Shown: positions 45,763 to 55,719, counted from the first letter of the stretch. The stretch: DNA of 64,000 nt from CAYSCZ01 sp964429655 (GCA_964429655.1 CAYSCZ010000002.1:1-64000), one strand, 5' to 3'. Notes: generated by a model from the sequence alone, not told the origin. Program-made: numbers and translations.

Positions 45763-47382
45763 CTAAAACTGAACCAAATAAAACGCTTTATCATGATATC
45801 GAAAACTGTACAGACTTTTATAATCAATGTCTTGAAGAAAAGATTCATTGGAAATAAAATAGCTGTCATGATCTGTTGTATATTTTCTCGACAATACTTT
45901 CCCTCTTTCTCGCTCAATATAAAACACAGTAGTTAGGGAAAATCTTGAGGCCTTAAAAAGATACAAAGGGTTATCATCAACAATCTCAACAATTTCCGTT
46001 GCAATTTCTTTGTCTTTTGCAGCGGTACTTTTCTCGGCCCTTACCTCCAGGACCGTTAGATCAAAAGCAATCCTCAGAACAATCATGGTAATGATGACCA
46101 GGTACAACCTCCATTTCGATACTTTAAAATATAGAAAAACTATGATTAGAAATATTATGGAGAAAATAATACTTAACAGTGTTAGGTTTGGCACAACTTC
46201 CAATGGAAGTATATAAGGCAAGGCCATTGCGCCAAGGAAACCAGTAATGGGAAATATGACTAACACCCAATTAAAAAATCTCATCAAACAACGATGATGA
46301 TTCCCTTTCAAATAAACATAAATTAAAACTGTATGCATTAGTGGGAAAAACATATACAAATACCTTGACCGGGTTCCGGGTGACAGCCAATAAAGGGAGA
46401 TATTTGCCAACAGCATAAGTGCTGAAAAAACCACAAAGTCATTAGTTCTAATGACCCTAAACAAGTCCTTTCTAAAGAAAAAAAGCGCTAATAAAGAACC
46501 GGGCAATAAAAAGCTAATATTTTCCAGCGGGAATAGGACAAGGTTTTGGATAAAATCAAATAAGCTATTAAAAAATAGTGTTCTTTCTGTGGTTTGGGTT
46601 ACCAGTGAATCTTTCGTTGATAAGAAGCCTACTGGGTTATTATATTGATTATAAATAAATATATACCCACCAATTATCAGCAAGTAGGTAGACAGGCCCA
46701 GATAATGAGGTAAAGAAAATAATTTCCTGAAGTCTTTTTTGTAGATGAAAAAGGTTAAAATCGAGATTCCCAGAAAAGGGAGTGAAGGCAATCCTTTGGT
46801 TAGTGTGCCAATGGCACCAAGTATATAAGTCACTCCGAATAGCAGATAATAGTTTCCCTTAATATAAAAATGATAGATCGAAATAAAGCTCGCATAGGTC
46901 ATCAGGGAATAAAATAGATCTATCTCGCCGGAGGTGATAGAAAAGTAGAAAAGAATGTCCGCGGAAATCAGAAAAAAAAGTGTGGAAAAGATGGCTGCCT
47001 GCTGATCAATATACTTTCTGGCAGCCCAGTAAAGAAGGCCTCCTGTTAAAAGAAATGATAATACGGATAATGAGCGTACCGCCCACTCCGAGTAATTGCC
47101 AAAAACTTTATAGCCTGCGATGATAATCCAGTTGTAGACCGGTGGTTTTTTGTAATAATATTCCCCCATTTCTGTTGGTACAATCAGATTGCCATTAAAC
47201 AACATTTCCAGGGCTATCAAGGCCCGTCTTGGTTCTTCGAGATAAAGAGGATATATGCCTAAATTCAGGTACAAGGCGATTATTAATAAAGCTAAAGAGG
47301 AAAAGAAAAAATAAAGATTAGTCTTTTGATCTGTAGGATAAAGCTGCAATTCTCTTTTTCGCCAAAAGTAATGCAAATTCAA
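45763..47382 (-). CDS. GT39-type membrane glycosyltransferase
   Basis: Second GT-C enzyme of the window, 539 residues with about twelve membrane segments. The first loop reads YLEEPRRALIALEMLFNGN, then YYYKKPPVYNW, aligning with the ArnT/PMT catalytic acidic residue and the KPP motif; SGEID in helix 4 is also typical. The start is uncertain: the first codon is TTG 47382, but an exact -7 match TACTTTTG (plus strand 47363-47370) overlaps the first codons, so TTG 47349 (528 residues) may be the real start. It heads the flippase-flavoprotein run. Confidence 0.85.
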   Translation of the reverse strand: MNLHYFWRKRELQLYPTDQKTNLYFFFSSLALLIIALYLNLGIYPLYLEEPRRALIALEMLFNGNLIVPTEMGEYYYKKPPVYNWIIIAGYKVFGNYSEWAVRSLSVLSFLLTGGLLYWAARKYIDQQAAIFSTLFFLISADILFYFSITSGEIDLFYSLMTYASFISIYHFYIKGNYYLLFGVTYILGAIGTLTKGLPSLPFLGISILTFFIYKKDFRKLFSLPHYLGLSTYLLIIGGYIFIYNQYNNPVGFLSTKDSLVTQTTERTLFFNSLFDFIQNLVLFPLENISFLLPGSLLALFFFRKDLFRVIRTNDFVVFSALMLLANISLYWLSPGTRSRYLYMFFPLMHTVLIYVYLKGNHHRCLMRFFNWVLVIFPITGFLGAMALPYILPLEVVPNLTLLSIIFSIIFLIIVFLYFKVSKWRLYLVIITMIVLRIAFDLTVLEVRAEKSTAAKDKEIATEIVEIVDDNPLYLFKASRFSLTTVFYIERERGKVLSRKYTTDHDSYFISNESFLQDIDYKSLYSFRYHDKAFYLVQF

Positions 47383-47394
47383 CTTGTAGTATTC

Positions 47395-48645
47395 CTAAAT
47401 CGTCCGGCGTAGACGGAACTTTACTTTAAAAGTGCTATCCCTTCTTTGAATTTTTAATTTGATCTTTTTGCCTGGCCTTCGTTTAAGTAACTCATTGATG
47501 TTGTTCAGCCCCTTTTGCTCTGCATGGTTTCCATTGATTTTTTTAATTATATCCCCTACCATAATACCTGCTTCTTTAGCAGGGGATGCTTCCCTCAGGT
47601 TATACACAAAGTATTGATCCAGCGCTTTCCCTTTTACATTAATTTCCATACCACTCATATCATATTCAAAATCATCCCTGAAGTTGCTGTTTTTACGGAT
47701 GTATAACACTTCATCCGAGTAATTAAAAACACAATTGAACCTCCTCAAAATATCGCTACCTAAAGTACCATCCCTTGATCCCCTTAAGATCTTATTTGAA
47801 TAATCATCTCTATTGGGAAAGGAACCCAATACATCTTCAAAGCAAAATTTACCGATCATAAAGGAATTTAACCTGCCAATCTCTCCAAATATTTCGCCTC
47901 CAAGTCCTCTGCCCAATAAAGTGTTTATGCTTTTTTCAGGCACACTAAGTTTCTCATTGGACTCCTGGCTGATCAAAATAGAATGGCTGGCACCAGAATC
48001 TACCATCAATCGAACATCTACCGTATCATTGTTTTGGATAACCTTAGCGTTAAGGTAGGGCTTGGTACCATCAACATCCAAAGGGACTGGATAATATTCT
48101 CTATACTTTCTTTTTTTTGATTTTCTCGGCCTTCTCAGGATTATCTGACTACGGTCATAATCAATCTCTACAATAAAACGACTGAAAATATCGTATCCGA
48201 TAATCCCGTATATCTCTTCACCCAGGCTATTTTCAAGTTCAAGGAAATCATTTTCCAACACTAAAATTGAACTGTTGGATGAAAAAACTTCATTTGACAG
48301 CTTCAGGTTGACCCTGTTAACCACATGTGCAAAAATAGAATCTTCCTGGCCCGGACCACCAATGGAAATCTTACGGTCAAAACTCAGGCCGGTAGCCTGT
48401 GCCAGTAGTTTCTCCGTGATGATAGCGGATTGTACACCTGTGTCCAGAATGAATTTCAACCTTAAGCGGTCATTGATCAATATCGGGATAATGATCAGAC
48501 TATTTCTGGTTTCAAATTTTATGACAGACTTGTCAAACCGATCTTTAAAATGAAAACCCAGATATTGAGATTGTAAATCTTGAGAAAATAATAAAGCGAC
48601 CATTAATGGCAAAATATTCTTTAGATAGCCGGGCATGCACTTCAT
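47395..48645 (-). CDS. Exported aspartyl protease with PDZ domain
   Basis: 416 residues from ATG 48645 with a signal peptide ending LQSQ. Two retropepsin-like halves carry FILDTGVQSAII (about 65-76) and LMVDSGASHSIL (about 208-219), the D-T/S-G motifs of aspartic peptidases, followed by a PDZ domain (about 320-410; REASPAKEAGIMVGDIIKKING). Fusion of two aspartyl halves with PDZ is a known Bacteroidota arrangement for periplasmic peptidases of unknown substrate. Upstream ATG 48666 would spoil the signal peptide. Confidence 0.86.
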   Translation of the reverse strand: MKCMPGYLKNILPLMVALLFSQDLQSQYLGFHFKDRFDKSVIKFETRNSLIIIPILINDRLRLKFILDTGVQSAIITEKLLAQATGLSFDRKISIGGPGQEDSIFAHVVNRVNLKLSNEVFSSNSSILVLENDFLELENSLGEEIYGIIGYDIFSRFIVEIDYDRSQIILRRPRKSKKRKYREYYPVPLDVDGTKPYLNAKVIQNNDTVDVRLMVDSGASHSILISQESNEKLSVPEKSINTLLGRGLGGEIFGEIGRLNSFMIGKFCFEDVLGSFPNRDDYSNKILRGSRDGTLGSDILRRFNCVFNYSDEVLYIRKNSNFRDDFEYDMSGMEINVKGKALDQYFVYNLREASPAKEAGIMVGDIIKKINGNHAEQKGLNNINELLKRRPGKKIKLKIQRRDSTFKVKFRLRRTI

Positions 48646-48861
48646 GTTAATTACAAAAGATAACATTTTATTCTCACTCTTCCTTATTCGTATTATTCAG
48701 GATTAAAATTCTGTTATCTCATTCAAACACAATGACAGATGTCATTCTTAAAGATTTTCTTACTCATATGCGCGATTGGAATAATAGAATAATGTTGTAA
48801 GAAATAAGGAAATGGATTTTTTTATATCCCTTTAAATATTCAAACTCAAAACAATTCACTT

Positions 48862-49356
48862 ATGTCATATGAGGCTGGTTTAAGAAAGGCTTTAAAAAAA
48901 GTTAGTTATGGTTTTCACATCATTACCACAAAAACATCCGATAATAAAGCGCATCCTTTTGCAGCCGGCATCATTTGCTGGATAAGCCAGGTTTCTTTTG
49001 ACCCTCCACTGGTGATAGTTGCCATAAGAAATGATTCTGATATAAAAAAACCAATTCAACAAAGCAATGTCTTTGCCATAAATACATTGGGCAAATCCAA
49101 TCAATCAATGATTGGCGCATTTGCCAAAAAAACGGTCTTTGCAAAAGATAAACTTAATGACTATAGTTTTGTAACAGACAAGACAGGCTCACCGATATTT
49201 TTAGTTGTCCCCTCCTATTTTGAGTGCAAAGTCACCAACCAAATAGAAGCAGGCGATCATGTTCTTTTCATAGGTGAAGTTGTCAACAATCTAGTAAGAA
49301 ACGAGGGGGCGGAGCCATTAACAGTCTGGGAAACAAAGTACAGCTATTCAGGATAA
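48862..49356 (+). CDS. Flavin reductase family protein
   Basis: 164-residue split-barrel FMN-binding protein of the flavin reductase type (HpaC/NmoB-like). ALKKVSYGFHIITTKTSDNKAHPFAAGIICWISQVSFDPPLVIVAI spans the flavin-binding strands (about 8-53), with later FECKVTNQIEAGDHVLFIGEV closing the barrel. These enzymes supply reduced flavin to monooxygenases or reduce small molecules. The expected Asn/Ser after the AAG motif is Ile-Cys, so substrate may differ. It stands alone between the protease and Hsp20 genes. Confidence 0.85.
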   Translation: MSYEAGLRKALKKVSYGFHIITTKTSDNKAHPFAAGIICWISQVSFDPPLVIVAIRNDSDIKKPIQQSNVFAINTLGKSNQSMIGAFAKKTVFAKDKLNDYSFVTDKTGSPIFLVVPSYFECKVTNQIEAGDHVLFIGEVVNNLVRNEGAEPLTVWETKYSYSG

Positions 49357-49575
49357 TTAGTCCCTCATGTTCCTCATTGTTTGCATAATCTTTCTTATAC
49401 CTTGCTAACGGATTTGTGATTTACAGATAACCTAATTCCGAGCAGCGGAAACCAAAACAAATAAATTGATCCTGCAATAAACACTTAGTAGAAATACCTG
49501 TACTGATATCATAAATTCAGTGGGCCTGGTCAGCATACGAAAGGATTTGCCCACAAAAGCGAAAAACATTTATGA

Positions 49576-49947
49576 CTAATTAAAAATATCTATCTTCCTT
49601 CTGTATCCGTTAGAAAGTTCATTGAAAGGAAGAATCATTTCCAGATCGTTATGTTTAAAACTTGCTGATATATTCTGATGATCAACATCATTTGGGATAT
49701 CAAAAAAAGTGATCAAATAAGGCATCTCGTTATTGTTGGATTGTATCCTGTGGAATACAAGGATTTTATTATTGTTGATTTCAACATTTAAATGTTCCCT
49801 GCTGATCCCCGGAATATTAAACGATACCTTGTAATGATTCTCCAGCTTATTAAATTTTGACCGGACCTGAACCATTCCCCCCCCGACAGTATTCATAAGG
49901 TTACCTGCCACTGCTAACTGTTTCGTTATATCTTTTTTAGTTATCAT
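49576..49947 (-). CDS. Hsp20/alpha-crystallin small heat-shock protein
   Basis: 123-residue chaperone with the alpha-crystallin domain about 25-115: YKVSFNIPGISREHLNVEINNNKILVFHRI and ISASFKHNDLEMILPF. The usual C-terminal I-x-I is IDIF. The N-terminal arm is short and the loop between strands is compressed, making this a small member. Such proteins bind unfolding proteins without ATP. Single gene; no CIRCE or clear -7 element is seen upstream. Confidence 0.82.
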   Translation of the reverse strand: MITKKDITKQLAVAGNLMNTVGGGMVQVRSKFNKLENHYKVSFNIPGISREHLNVEINNNKILVFHRIQSNNNEMPYLITFFDIPNDVDHQNISASFKHNDLEMILPFNELSNGYRRKIDIFN

Positions 49948-50627
49948 AGTTCTTTTTATTTTAATTCATGTCAATTCGAATACCATAGTCGATACACAAA
50001 ACACATACTGCCATAATGACTTAAAAATACTCTTGTTGCGACAATATTTCATGAGTAAGGATGAGTGGTTAGTGAAAAACTTAGTTCACAAATAAATCAG
50101 GTGCTATTTAATGGATAAGCCCCGCATATTTAATTCCAACACGGGGCTTGGGGTAGGAACCCAGGTTTCCTTAGACATCAATATAATTAAATTATCTGTC
50201 TTTTTCAAAAATAAGAGTCGGTCGCTGATTATTAACTTATTAATTTTATTCCCATTATAGAATAGTTCTGTAGTTCGCTATAATGAACAAAGGCGAAATT
50301 TTTAATAACATGAAAATTAGGCTTAAGTGCGATTAGATAAAAAAAGGTATTGACCGACTGTCAATACCTTCAACCCAAATTATGGACTAACCTAAAACCA
50401 AACCAAAAATGAAATCGCTATGTTGATTACTATGACAAGCATCAAAAACAATGTTTTCTTTGAATTATTCATTATATATGATTATTTTTTTATTTTATAT
50501 AACTATACAAATAAACTTATTCCAGTAACTATCGATCTGACAGAAAACTTTCATTTACTGCCAATTCATAAATGCAATCAATATCGAATTATAATTTCTA
50601 ATATATTATTGTACTAAAAGTGAAATC
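49948..50627. other. 680-base intergenic stretch with three hairpins and no credible gene
   Basis: Contains an 8-bp hairpin AAGCCCCG/CGGGGCTT (50117-50124 and 50142-50149, 17-base loop), a 7-bp hairpin ATTATAG/CTATAAT (50254-50260 and 50278-50284), and a terminator-like structure on the minus strand (50339-50370). The 65-codon frame at 50420 is low-complexity, Ile/Tyr-rich and unlikely to be real. The region may hold one or more small RNAs. Confidence 0.5.
50339..50370 (-). terminator. Orphan intrinsic terminator on the minus strand
   Basis: Perfect 11-bp stem AAGGTATTGAC/GTCAATACCTT (50344-50354, 50360-50370) with a 5-base loop. Read on the minus strand the stem runs into T7 counting the stem's last two Ts; on the plus strand no T-run follows. 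No minus-strand gene lies to its right, so it may end a small untranslated RNA starting in 50371-50627. Confidence 0.6.
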
Positions 50628-50933
50628 ATGAAGATTAGTTTATTCGTATGCAGTATGCTATTAATTTTTGGTTGCAGTAAAGTACCACAGAAAAATATCA
50701 TAATCTATGGTAGTAATAACTGTCCGCACTGCGTAAGTTTTAAGGCCAGTTTGAATAATGACGGCTACACATACACTTTCCATGATGTAGATAAAGATGA
50801 CGATTTAGTCCAGGAGATGATGGATGTGGTAACAGCTTCAGGACATAAAGGACGAATACTCTACCCTGTAGTTGTGTTGGAGGATAGTGTGTATGTAGCT
50901 CCGAAGTATGAGGAGATCAAAGTGTTGTTATAA
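50628..50933 (+). CDS. Glutaredoxin-like thiol lipoprotein
   Basis: 101-residue periplasmic lipoprotein (LLIFGCSKV, Cys16) with a glutaredoxin fold and the active-site motif NCPHC (about 32-36), followed by SFKASLNNDGYTYTFHDVDKD and the cis-Pro ILYPVVVLEDSVYV. Presumably a thiol-disulfide exchanger anchored to the outer membrane inner face. The last 50 bases are repeated beyond the assembly gap; the stop codon lies within a 17-base unit that recurs in tandem after the gap. Confidence 0.85.
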   Translation: MKISLFVCSMLLIFGCSKVPQKNIIIYGSNNCPHCVSFKASLNNDGYTYTFHDVDKDDDLVQEMMDVVTASGHKGRILYPVVVLEDSVYVAPKYEEIKVLL

Positions 50934-50937
50934 ATAA

Positions 50938-51037
50938 NNNNNNNNNNNNNNNNNNNNNNNNNNNNNNNNNNNNNNNNNNNNNNNNNNNNNNNNNNNNNNN
51001 NNNNNNNNNNNNNNNNNNNNNNNNNNNNNNNNNNNNN
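50938..51037. other. Assembly gap (100 Ns)
   Basis: Exactly 100 Ns, a conventional scaffold gap of unknown length. The 55 bases before (50883-50937) and after (51038-51092) are identical, so the two contigs probably meet or overlap here. Confidence 0.98.
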
Positions 51038-51109
51038 GATAGTGTGTATGTAGCTCCGAAGTATGAGGAGATCAAAGTGTTGTTATAAATAAAGTGTTGT
51101 TATAAATAA
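51038..51109. repeat. 55-base copy of the left gap flank plus a 17-base tandem duplication
   Basis: 51038-51092 repeats 50883-50937 base for base (end of the glutaredoxin gene). The 17-base unit AAAGTGTTGTTATAAAT occurs at 51074-51090 and again at 51091-51107, and once before the gap (50919-50935). A true tandem array or an assembler overlap would both look like this. Confidence 0.9.
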
Positions 51110-51447
51110 GGTAATCAGAATAAAACTTAATAAATCGCACACTAATAATTTAAGATTTTAATCAGTGTAAAAATAATAAAGCCGTTATTATCTCGCTTAG
51201 TTCTTTTTTGTAATTGAGCCCGAAATTCTTCTGAAGGTTATTGGTTGTGATACTTTTTAAATGCCAATAGTTGAATGATCATATTTATTAGTCATCGTAT
51301 TTACTAAGAAGTTTCAATTAAATAAAGAAATCTTCATAAGCTATTTTACTATTTATTCATAACCTCAGACATCGTATTTATACCTTTTTTTTGTTTTTGT
51401 ATACCTTTTCAAAATTCTAGCTTCGACCACTCATCAAAGAAATTGAC
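51110..51447. other. Leader region of leuA without gene
   Basis: 338 AT-rich bases. Two direct repeats TATACCTTTT (51379-51388 and 51400-51409) are exactly 21 bases apart and end 39 bases before the leuA ATG; they resemble degenerate -7 elements or an operator pair. A bulged hairpin GAAGTTTC/GAAATCTTC lies near 51310-51337. No leucine-rich leader peptide or terminator is evident, unlike the ilv leader. Confidence 0.4.
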
Positions 51448-52611
51448 ATGGAAAAGGTACAGATTTTTGACACTACGTTGAGAGACGGAGAGCAGGTTCC
51501 TGGCTGTGGACTTAACCGCGAAGAAAAACTAATTATTGCCAAAGCACTGGAAGACCTTGGGGTGGATGTGATCGAAGCTGGTTTTCCGATATCCAGTCCC
51601 GGTGATTTCGCATCGGTAAAGGAAATTGCCGACAATATCACCGAATCAACTGTTTGTGGTTTGTCAAGGGCTGTGCAAAAAGATATTGAATGTGCCGCCA
51701 AAGCGGTTAAAAAAGCCAGGAGGCCAAGGATACACACCGGATTAGGTACTTCCAAACAACACATTTATACCAAACTACAATCAACGCCGGAAAAGGTTAT
51801 AGAGCGCGGCGTTGCCGCAGTAAAACATGCAAAGAAGTATGTTGAAGATGTTGAATTTTATGCTGAAGATGCAGGGCGCACGGACAATGAGTACCTGGCA
51901 ACCATTATCGAAGAAGTAATAAAAGCAGGTGCAACAGTGGTTAACATACCTGATACTACAGGTTATTGCCTACCCGAAGAATACGGTCAAAAAATACGAT
52001 TCCTTAAGGAAAATGTTATTGGAATCGATAAAGTTACCATATCAGCCCATTGCCACAATGACCTTGGATTAGCAACAGCAAATAGTATATCCGGCGTTCA
52101 GAACGGGGCCAGGCAAATTGAATGCACCATCAATGGATGTGGCGAAAGGGCCGGAAATACTTCTCTGGAAGAAGTTGTAATGGTGCTTAGGAAGCATCGC
52201 TGGCTGCACTATGAGACCAGGATAAAAACCGAAAAACTTTTTCCTATTAGTGAATTGGTCTCCAACACCATGAACATGCCGGTACAGGCTAATAAAGCCA
52301 TTGTTGGAAAAAATGCTTTTGCACATTCTTCAGGCATCCATCAGGATGGCGTAATAAAAAGCCGGGATAATTACGAAATAATTGATCCCCGTGAGGTGGG
52401 GGTAAATGAGTCAACCATCGTGTTAACAGCACGCAGTGGCAGGGCAGCTTTGAAATACAGGATCAATAAACTTGGTGTAGAAATACCACAAAATGAGCAA
52501 GAAGATATCTATCAAAGATTCCTTGAACTGGCAGACCATATCAAAGTGATCAATGACAAAGACCTTGAAGAATTACTTCAAAAATATGCTTCCCAACATC
52601 TAACCGTTTAA
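51448..52611 (+). CDS. leuA: 2-isopropylmalate synthase, catalytic-domain form
   Basis: First enzyme of leucine synthesis: acetyl-CoA plus 2-ketoisovalerate to 2-isopropylmalate. The 387 residues begin [15 protein letters not shown] (HMGL-like barrel, divalent-metal Asp) and keep the metal His pair in SAHCHNDLG and the substrate loop [14 protein letters not shown]. It ends after the linker subdomains, without the 100-plus residue C-terminal regulatory domain through which leucine inhibits ~510-residue enzymes, so it may escape feedback inhibition. leuC starts 8 bases on. Related synthases (homocitrate, citramalate) share the fold, but the leuCDB context settles it. Confidence 0.92.
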   Translation: MEKVQIFDTTLRDGEQVPGCGLNREEKLIIAKALEDLGVDVIEAGFPISSPGDFASVKEIADNITESTVCGLSRAVQKDIECAAKAVKKARRPRIHTGLGTSKQHIYTKLQSTPEKVIERGVAAVKHAKKYVEDVEFYAEDAGRTDNEYLATIIEEVIKAGATVVNIPDTTGYCLPEEYGQKIRFLKENVIGIDKVTISAHCHNDLGLATANSISGVQNGARQIECTINGCGERAGNTSLEEVVMVLRKHRWLHYETRIKTEKLFPISELVSNTMNMPVQANKAIVGKNAFAHSSGIHQDGVIKSRDNYEIIDPREVGVNESTIVLTARSGRAALKYRINKLGVEIPQNEQEDIYQRFLELADHIKVINDKDLEELLQKYASQHLTV

Positions 52612-52619
52612 AAACAGTA

Positions 52620-54014
52620 ATGGGGAAAACATTATTTGACAAAATATGGTACAAGCATGTGGTTACCCAGGTTGACAATGGGCCTAGCCTGCTTTATATT
52701 GACAGGCATTTAATACATGAAGTCACCAGCCCCCAGGCATTTAAGGGATTGGAAAACCGAAATCGTCCAGTGCTACGCCCAAGGCAGACCATCGCCACTG
52801 CCGATCATAACGTCCCCACCATCAATCAACACTTGCCAATCACCGAGGCGCTATCCAAAAAACAAGTTGAAAAACTTACAGAAAATTGCGCCAATCATGA
52901 TATTGAGCTCTTTGGTCTTGGACACCCCTTCCAGGGAATTGTCCATGTTATAGGCCCGGAGTTGGGGATAACCCAACCAGGTATGACCATAGTCTGCGGA
53001 GATAGTCATACCTCTACCCACGGGGCATTTGGTTCTATTGCTTTTGGCATTGGCACCAGTGAAGTTGAGCAGGTCTTGGCTACACAATGCATCCTTCAGT
53101 GGAAACCAAAGCAGATGAAACTGGAAGTAAATGGAAAATTAGAATACGGGGTCTCGGCTAAAGACATTATCCTTTACATGCTCTCTCAGATATCTGCTTC
53201 GGGTGGCACCGGCCATTTTATTGAATATTGTGGCGACACCATTGAAAACTTATCCATGGAAAGCCGAATGACCATTTGCAATATGAGTATCGAAATGGGT
53301 GCACGCGGTGGCCTGATAGCTCCTGATGAAGTTACTTTTAATTATATAGACGGCAAAAAATACGCGCCTACCAAAGGACTGTGGGATGAACGCAAAAAAT
53401 ACTGGGATAGCCTATTCAGTGATAATGATGCTACATTTGATATCAGCCATCATTTTAAGGCTGAAGATATTTCCCCAATGATCACCTATGGTACAAACCC
53501 GGGTATGGGTGTTAAAATTTCTGAAGCCATACCAACCTTAGATACCATCAATGGTGATGATGCCGGTTTTAAGAAATCATTGGAATATATGGGCTTAAAA
53601 CCCGGTGAAAAATTACTGGGTAAGAGTGTCAATTATGTTTTCATTGGTAGTTGTACCAATTCACGCATTGAAGACTTCAGAGCAATCGCCCAATTAGTAA
53701 AAGGGAAAAAGAAAGCTGCCCATATCAATGCATTGATCGTACCCGGCTCTAAGCAGGTTGAAAAGCAAATACGTGAAGAAGAAATTGACAGTGTGATGGA
53801 GGAGGCTGGATTTCAGATTAGACAACCAGGTTGTTCCGCCTGCCTAGGCATGAACGAGGACAAGATTCCGAAAGGAGAATATTGTGTCTCTACCTCAAAC
53901 CGTAATTTTGAAGGTCGTCAGGGCCCGGGAGCAAGGACATTTTTAGCCAGTCCCTTGACAGCAGCTGCAACCGCCTTAAAAGGACAGATCACTGATGTAA
54001 GGGAAATGATATAA
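52620..54014 (+). CDS. leuC: 3-isopropylmalate dehydratase large subunit
   Basis: Aconitase-family subunit that isomerises 2- to 3-isopropylmalate with LeuD. The 464 residues show [33 protein letters not shown] and the three [4Fe-4S] cysteines in [11 protein letters not shown] and [13 protein letters not shown]. Full length. It is spaced 2 bases from leuD, reflecting the fixed stoichiometry of the two subunits. Confidence 0.96.
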   Translation: MGKTLFDKIWYKHVVTQVDNGPSLLYIDRHLIHEVTSPQAFKGLENRNRPVLRPRQTIATADHNVPTINQHLPITEALSKKQVEKLTENCANHDIELFGLGHPFQGIVHVIGPELGITQPGMTIVCGDSHTSTHGAFGSIAFGIGTSEVEQVLATQCILQWKPKQMKLEVNGKLEYGVSAKDIILYMLSQISASGGTGHFIEYCGDTIENLSMESRMTICNMSIEMGARGGLIAPDEVTFNYIDGKKYAPTKGLWDERKKYWDSLFSDNDATFDISHHFKAEDISPMITYGTNPGMGVKISEAIPTLDTINGDDAGFKKSLEYMGLKPGEKLLGKSVNYVFIGSCTNSRIEDFRAIAQLVKGKKKAAHINALIVPGSKQVEKQIREEEIDSVMEEAGFQIRQPGCSACLGMNEDKIPKGEYCVSTSNRNFEGRQGPGARTFLASPLTAAATALKGQITDVREMI

Positions 54015-54016
54015 CC

Positions 54017-54613
54017 ATGGAAAAGTTTAGGATAATAACTTCAACCTGTGTACCGCTCAACGTTGAAAATATTGATACTGACCAAATTATACCGGCACGC
54101 TTTTTAAAAGCCACTTCCAGGGAAGGTTTTGGAAAGAACTTGTTCTGTGACTGGAGATATGATCAGGATGGAAATCCTAAAAGCGACTTTATTTTAAACC
54201 AAGCCAAAGGAGAGGTCTTATTAACCGGAAAAAACTTTGGCTCCGGATCAAGCAGGGAGCATGCAGCATGGGCACTTCATGATTATGGGTTCAGGGTAGT
54301 TATCTCCAGCTTTTTCGCCGACATCTTCAAAAATAATGCTTTGAATAATGGTCTATTACCCATAACTGTATCAGAGGTACAGTTGAAGCAATTATTCGAT
54401 ATCCGTACGCAACACCCCGGAATAAAGATAAAAGTAGACCTGGAGAATCAATCTTTTGAAGTATTGGATAAGGATATTCATGCATCATTCGAAATAAATG
54501 AATACAAAAAAATGTGCCTGTTGAATGGCTACGATGACATTGATTACATGCTAAGCCAATCAAATAAAATTGAAAGTTTTGAAAAAGACCATATTTACGC
54601 AAACCCGGTATGA
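54017..54613 (+). CDS. leuD: 3-isopropylmalate dehydratase small subunit
   Basis: Swivel domain partner of LeuC, 198 residues, with [14 protein letters not shown] near 19-32, the active-site [17 protein letters not shown] near 73-89 and the [20 protein letters not shown] segment. Its TGA overlaps the ATG of leuB (ATGA, 54610-54613), so leuD and leuB are translationally coupled. Confidence 0.95.
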   Translation: MEKFRIITSTCVPLNVENIDTDQIIPARFLKATSREGFGKNLFCDWRYDQDGNPKSDFILNQAKGEVLLTGKNFGSGSSREHAAWALHDYGFRVVISSFFADIFKNNALNNGLLPITVSEVQLKQLFDIRTQHPGIKIKVDLENQSFEVLDKDIHASFEINEYKKMCLLNGYDDIDYMLSQSNKIESFEKDHIYANPV

Positions 54614-55698
54614 ATAAAAAGATAGCCGTACTTCCCGGTGACGGGATAGGGCCTGAAGTCACCGAACAATCAATCAAAGTGCTAAAAGTTATTCAGGAAA
54701 TATCCGATATTAGTTTTGACCTGGAATATGGATTGATTGGTGCAGATGCCATAGAAAAAACCGGTGAACCTTATCCCGCTGAAACACAAAATATCTGCGA
54801 GCAGTCTGATGCTATTTTATTTGGAGCCATTGGTGATCCTAAGTATGACAATGACCCAGGTGCAAAAGTGAGGCCTGAGCAAGGGCTTTTGCAAATGCGT
54901 AAGGTACTGGGATTGTATACAAATGTCAGGCCGGTCAAAAGTTACCCTGCCTTATATGAATTTTCTCCACTTAAAAAGGAAAAAATTGAAGGTGTTGACT
55001 TCACGGTTTACCGGGAGTTAACCGGCGGGATCTATTTTGGTGAACCAAGAGGGCGGAATGAACAGGGAACCAAGGCTTATGACACTTCTATATATTCTGA
55101 TGAAGAGATTCTAAGGGTTACCCGCCTTGCAGTAAAAGATGCCCTGAAGAGAAAAAAAAAACTAACACTTGTCGATAAAGCCAACGTATTGGCAACTTCA
55201 AGACTATGGAGGGAAAAAGTATCAGAGTATGTAAGTAATTATCCTGAACTGCAATATGAGACTATGTTTGTAGATAATGCTGCCATGCAAATCATTCAAA
55301 ACCCTGCCAGTTTCGATGTGATATTGACTGAGAATATGTTTGGTGACATCATAACCGATGAAAGTTCTGTTATCACGGGGTCTATAGGGATGCTTCCTTC
55401 CGCTTCTTTGGGTGAAAGGGTTGGGTTATTTGAACCAATCCATGGATCATATCCTCAGGCTGCAGGTCTAAATATTGCTAATCCATTTGCGTCTATACTT
55501 TCGCTAGCTATGCTTTTGGATCATTCCTTTGCAATGAAACTGGAATCAAAGACTATTATAGACGCGGTAAATCAAGCAGTCAATAATGGCTTCTTAACAA
55601 AAGATCTTTCTGCAAAAGGGGCATATAGATCCACATCAGAGGTTGGAGATTATGTGTGTAATACTTACCGTTATTTGTTTGCTTTTTCAACCAAATGA
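54610..55698 (+). CDS. leuB: 3-isopropylmalate dehydrogenase
   Basis: NAD-dependent oxidative decarboxylase giving 2-ketoisocaproate. 362 residues: [12 protein letters not shown] at the start, [18 protein letters not shown], the substrate-binding [32 protein letters not shown] and the metal site [13 protein letters not shown]. Last gene of the leu unit; the next 214 bases hold a fresh promoter and the ilv attenuator. Confidence 0.96.
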   Translation: MNKKIAVLPGDGIGPEVTEQSIKVLKVIQEISDISFDLEYGLIGADAIEKTGEPYPAETQNICEQSDAILFGAIGDPKYDNDPGAKVRPEQGLLQMRKVLGLYTNVRPVKSYPALYEFSPLKKEKIEGVDFTVYRELTGGIYFGEPRGRNEQGTKAYDTSIYSDEEILRVTRLAVKDALKRKKKLTLVDKANVLATSRLWREKVSEYVSNYPELQYETMFVDNAAMQIIQNPASFDVILTENMFGDIITDESSVITGSIGMLPSASLGERVGLFEPIHGSYPQAAGLNIANPFASILSLAMLLDHSFAMKLESKTIIDAVNQAVNNGFLTKDLSAKGAYRSTSEVGDYVCNTYRYLFAFSTK

Positions 55699-55719
55699 TA
55701 AAATAATATTTATGAACAC

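Noticed and set aside
50420..50617. 65-codon plus-strand frame before the glutaredoxin gene
   Set aside because: Low-complexity Ile/Tyr/Phe-rich translation with no domain, signal peptide or start context; typical of AT-rich non-coding DNA.
51275..51307. Possible Ile-rich leader peptide before leuA (10 codons)
   Set aside because: No terminator or antiterminator follows and leucine codons are absent, so an attenuator cannot be supported.
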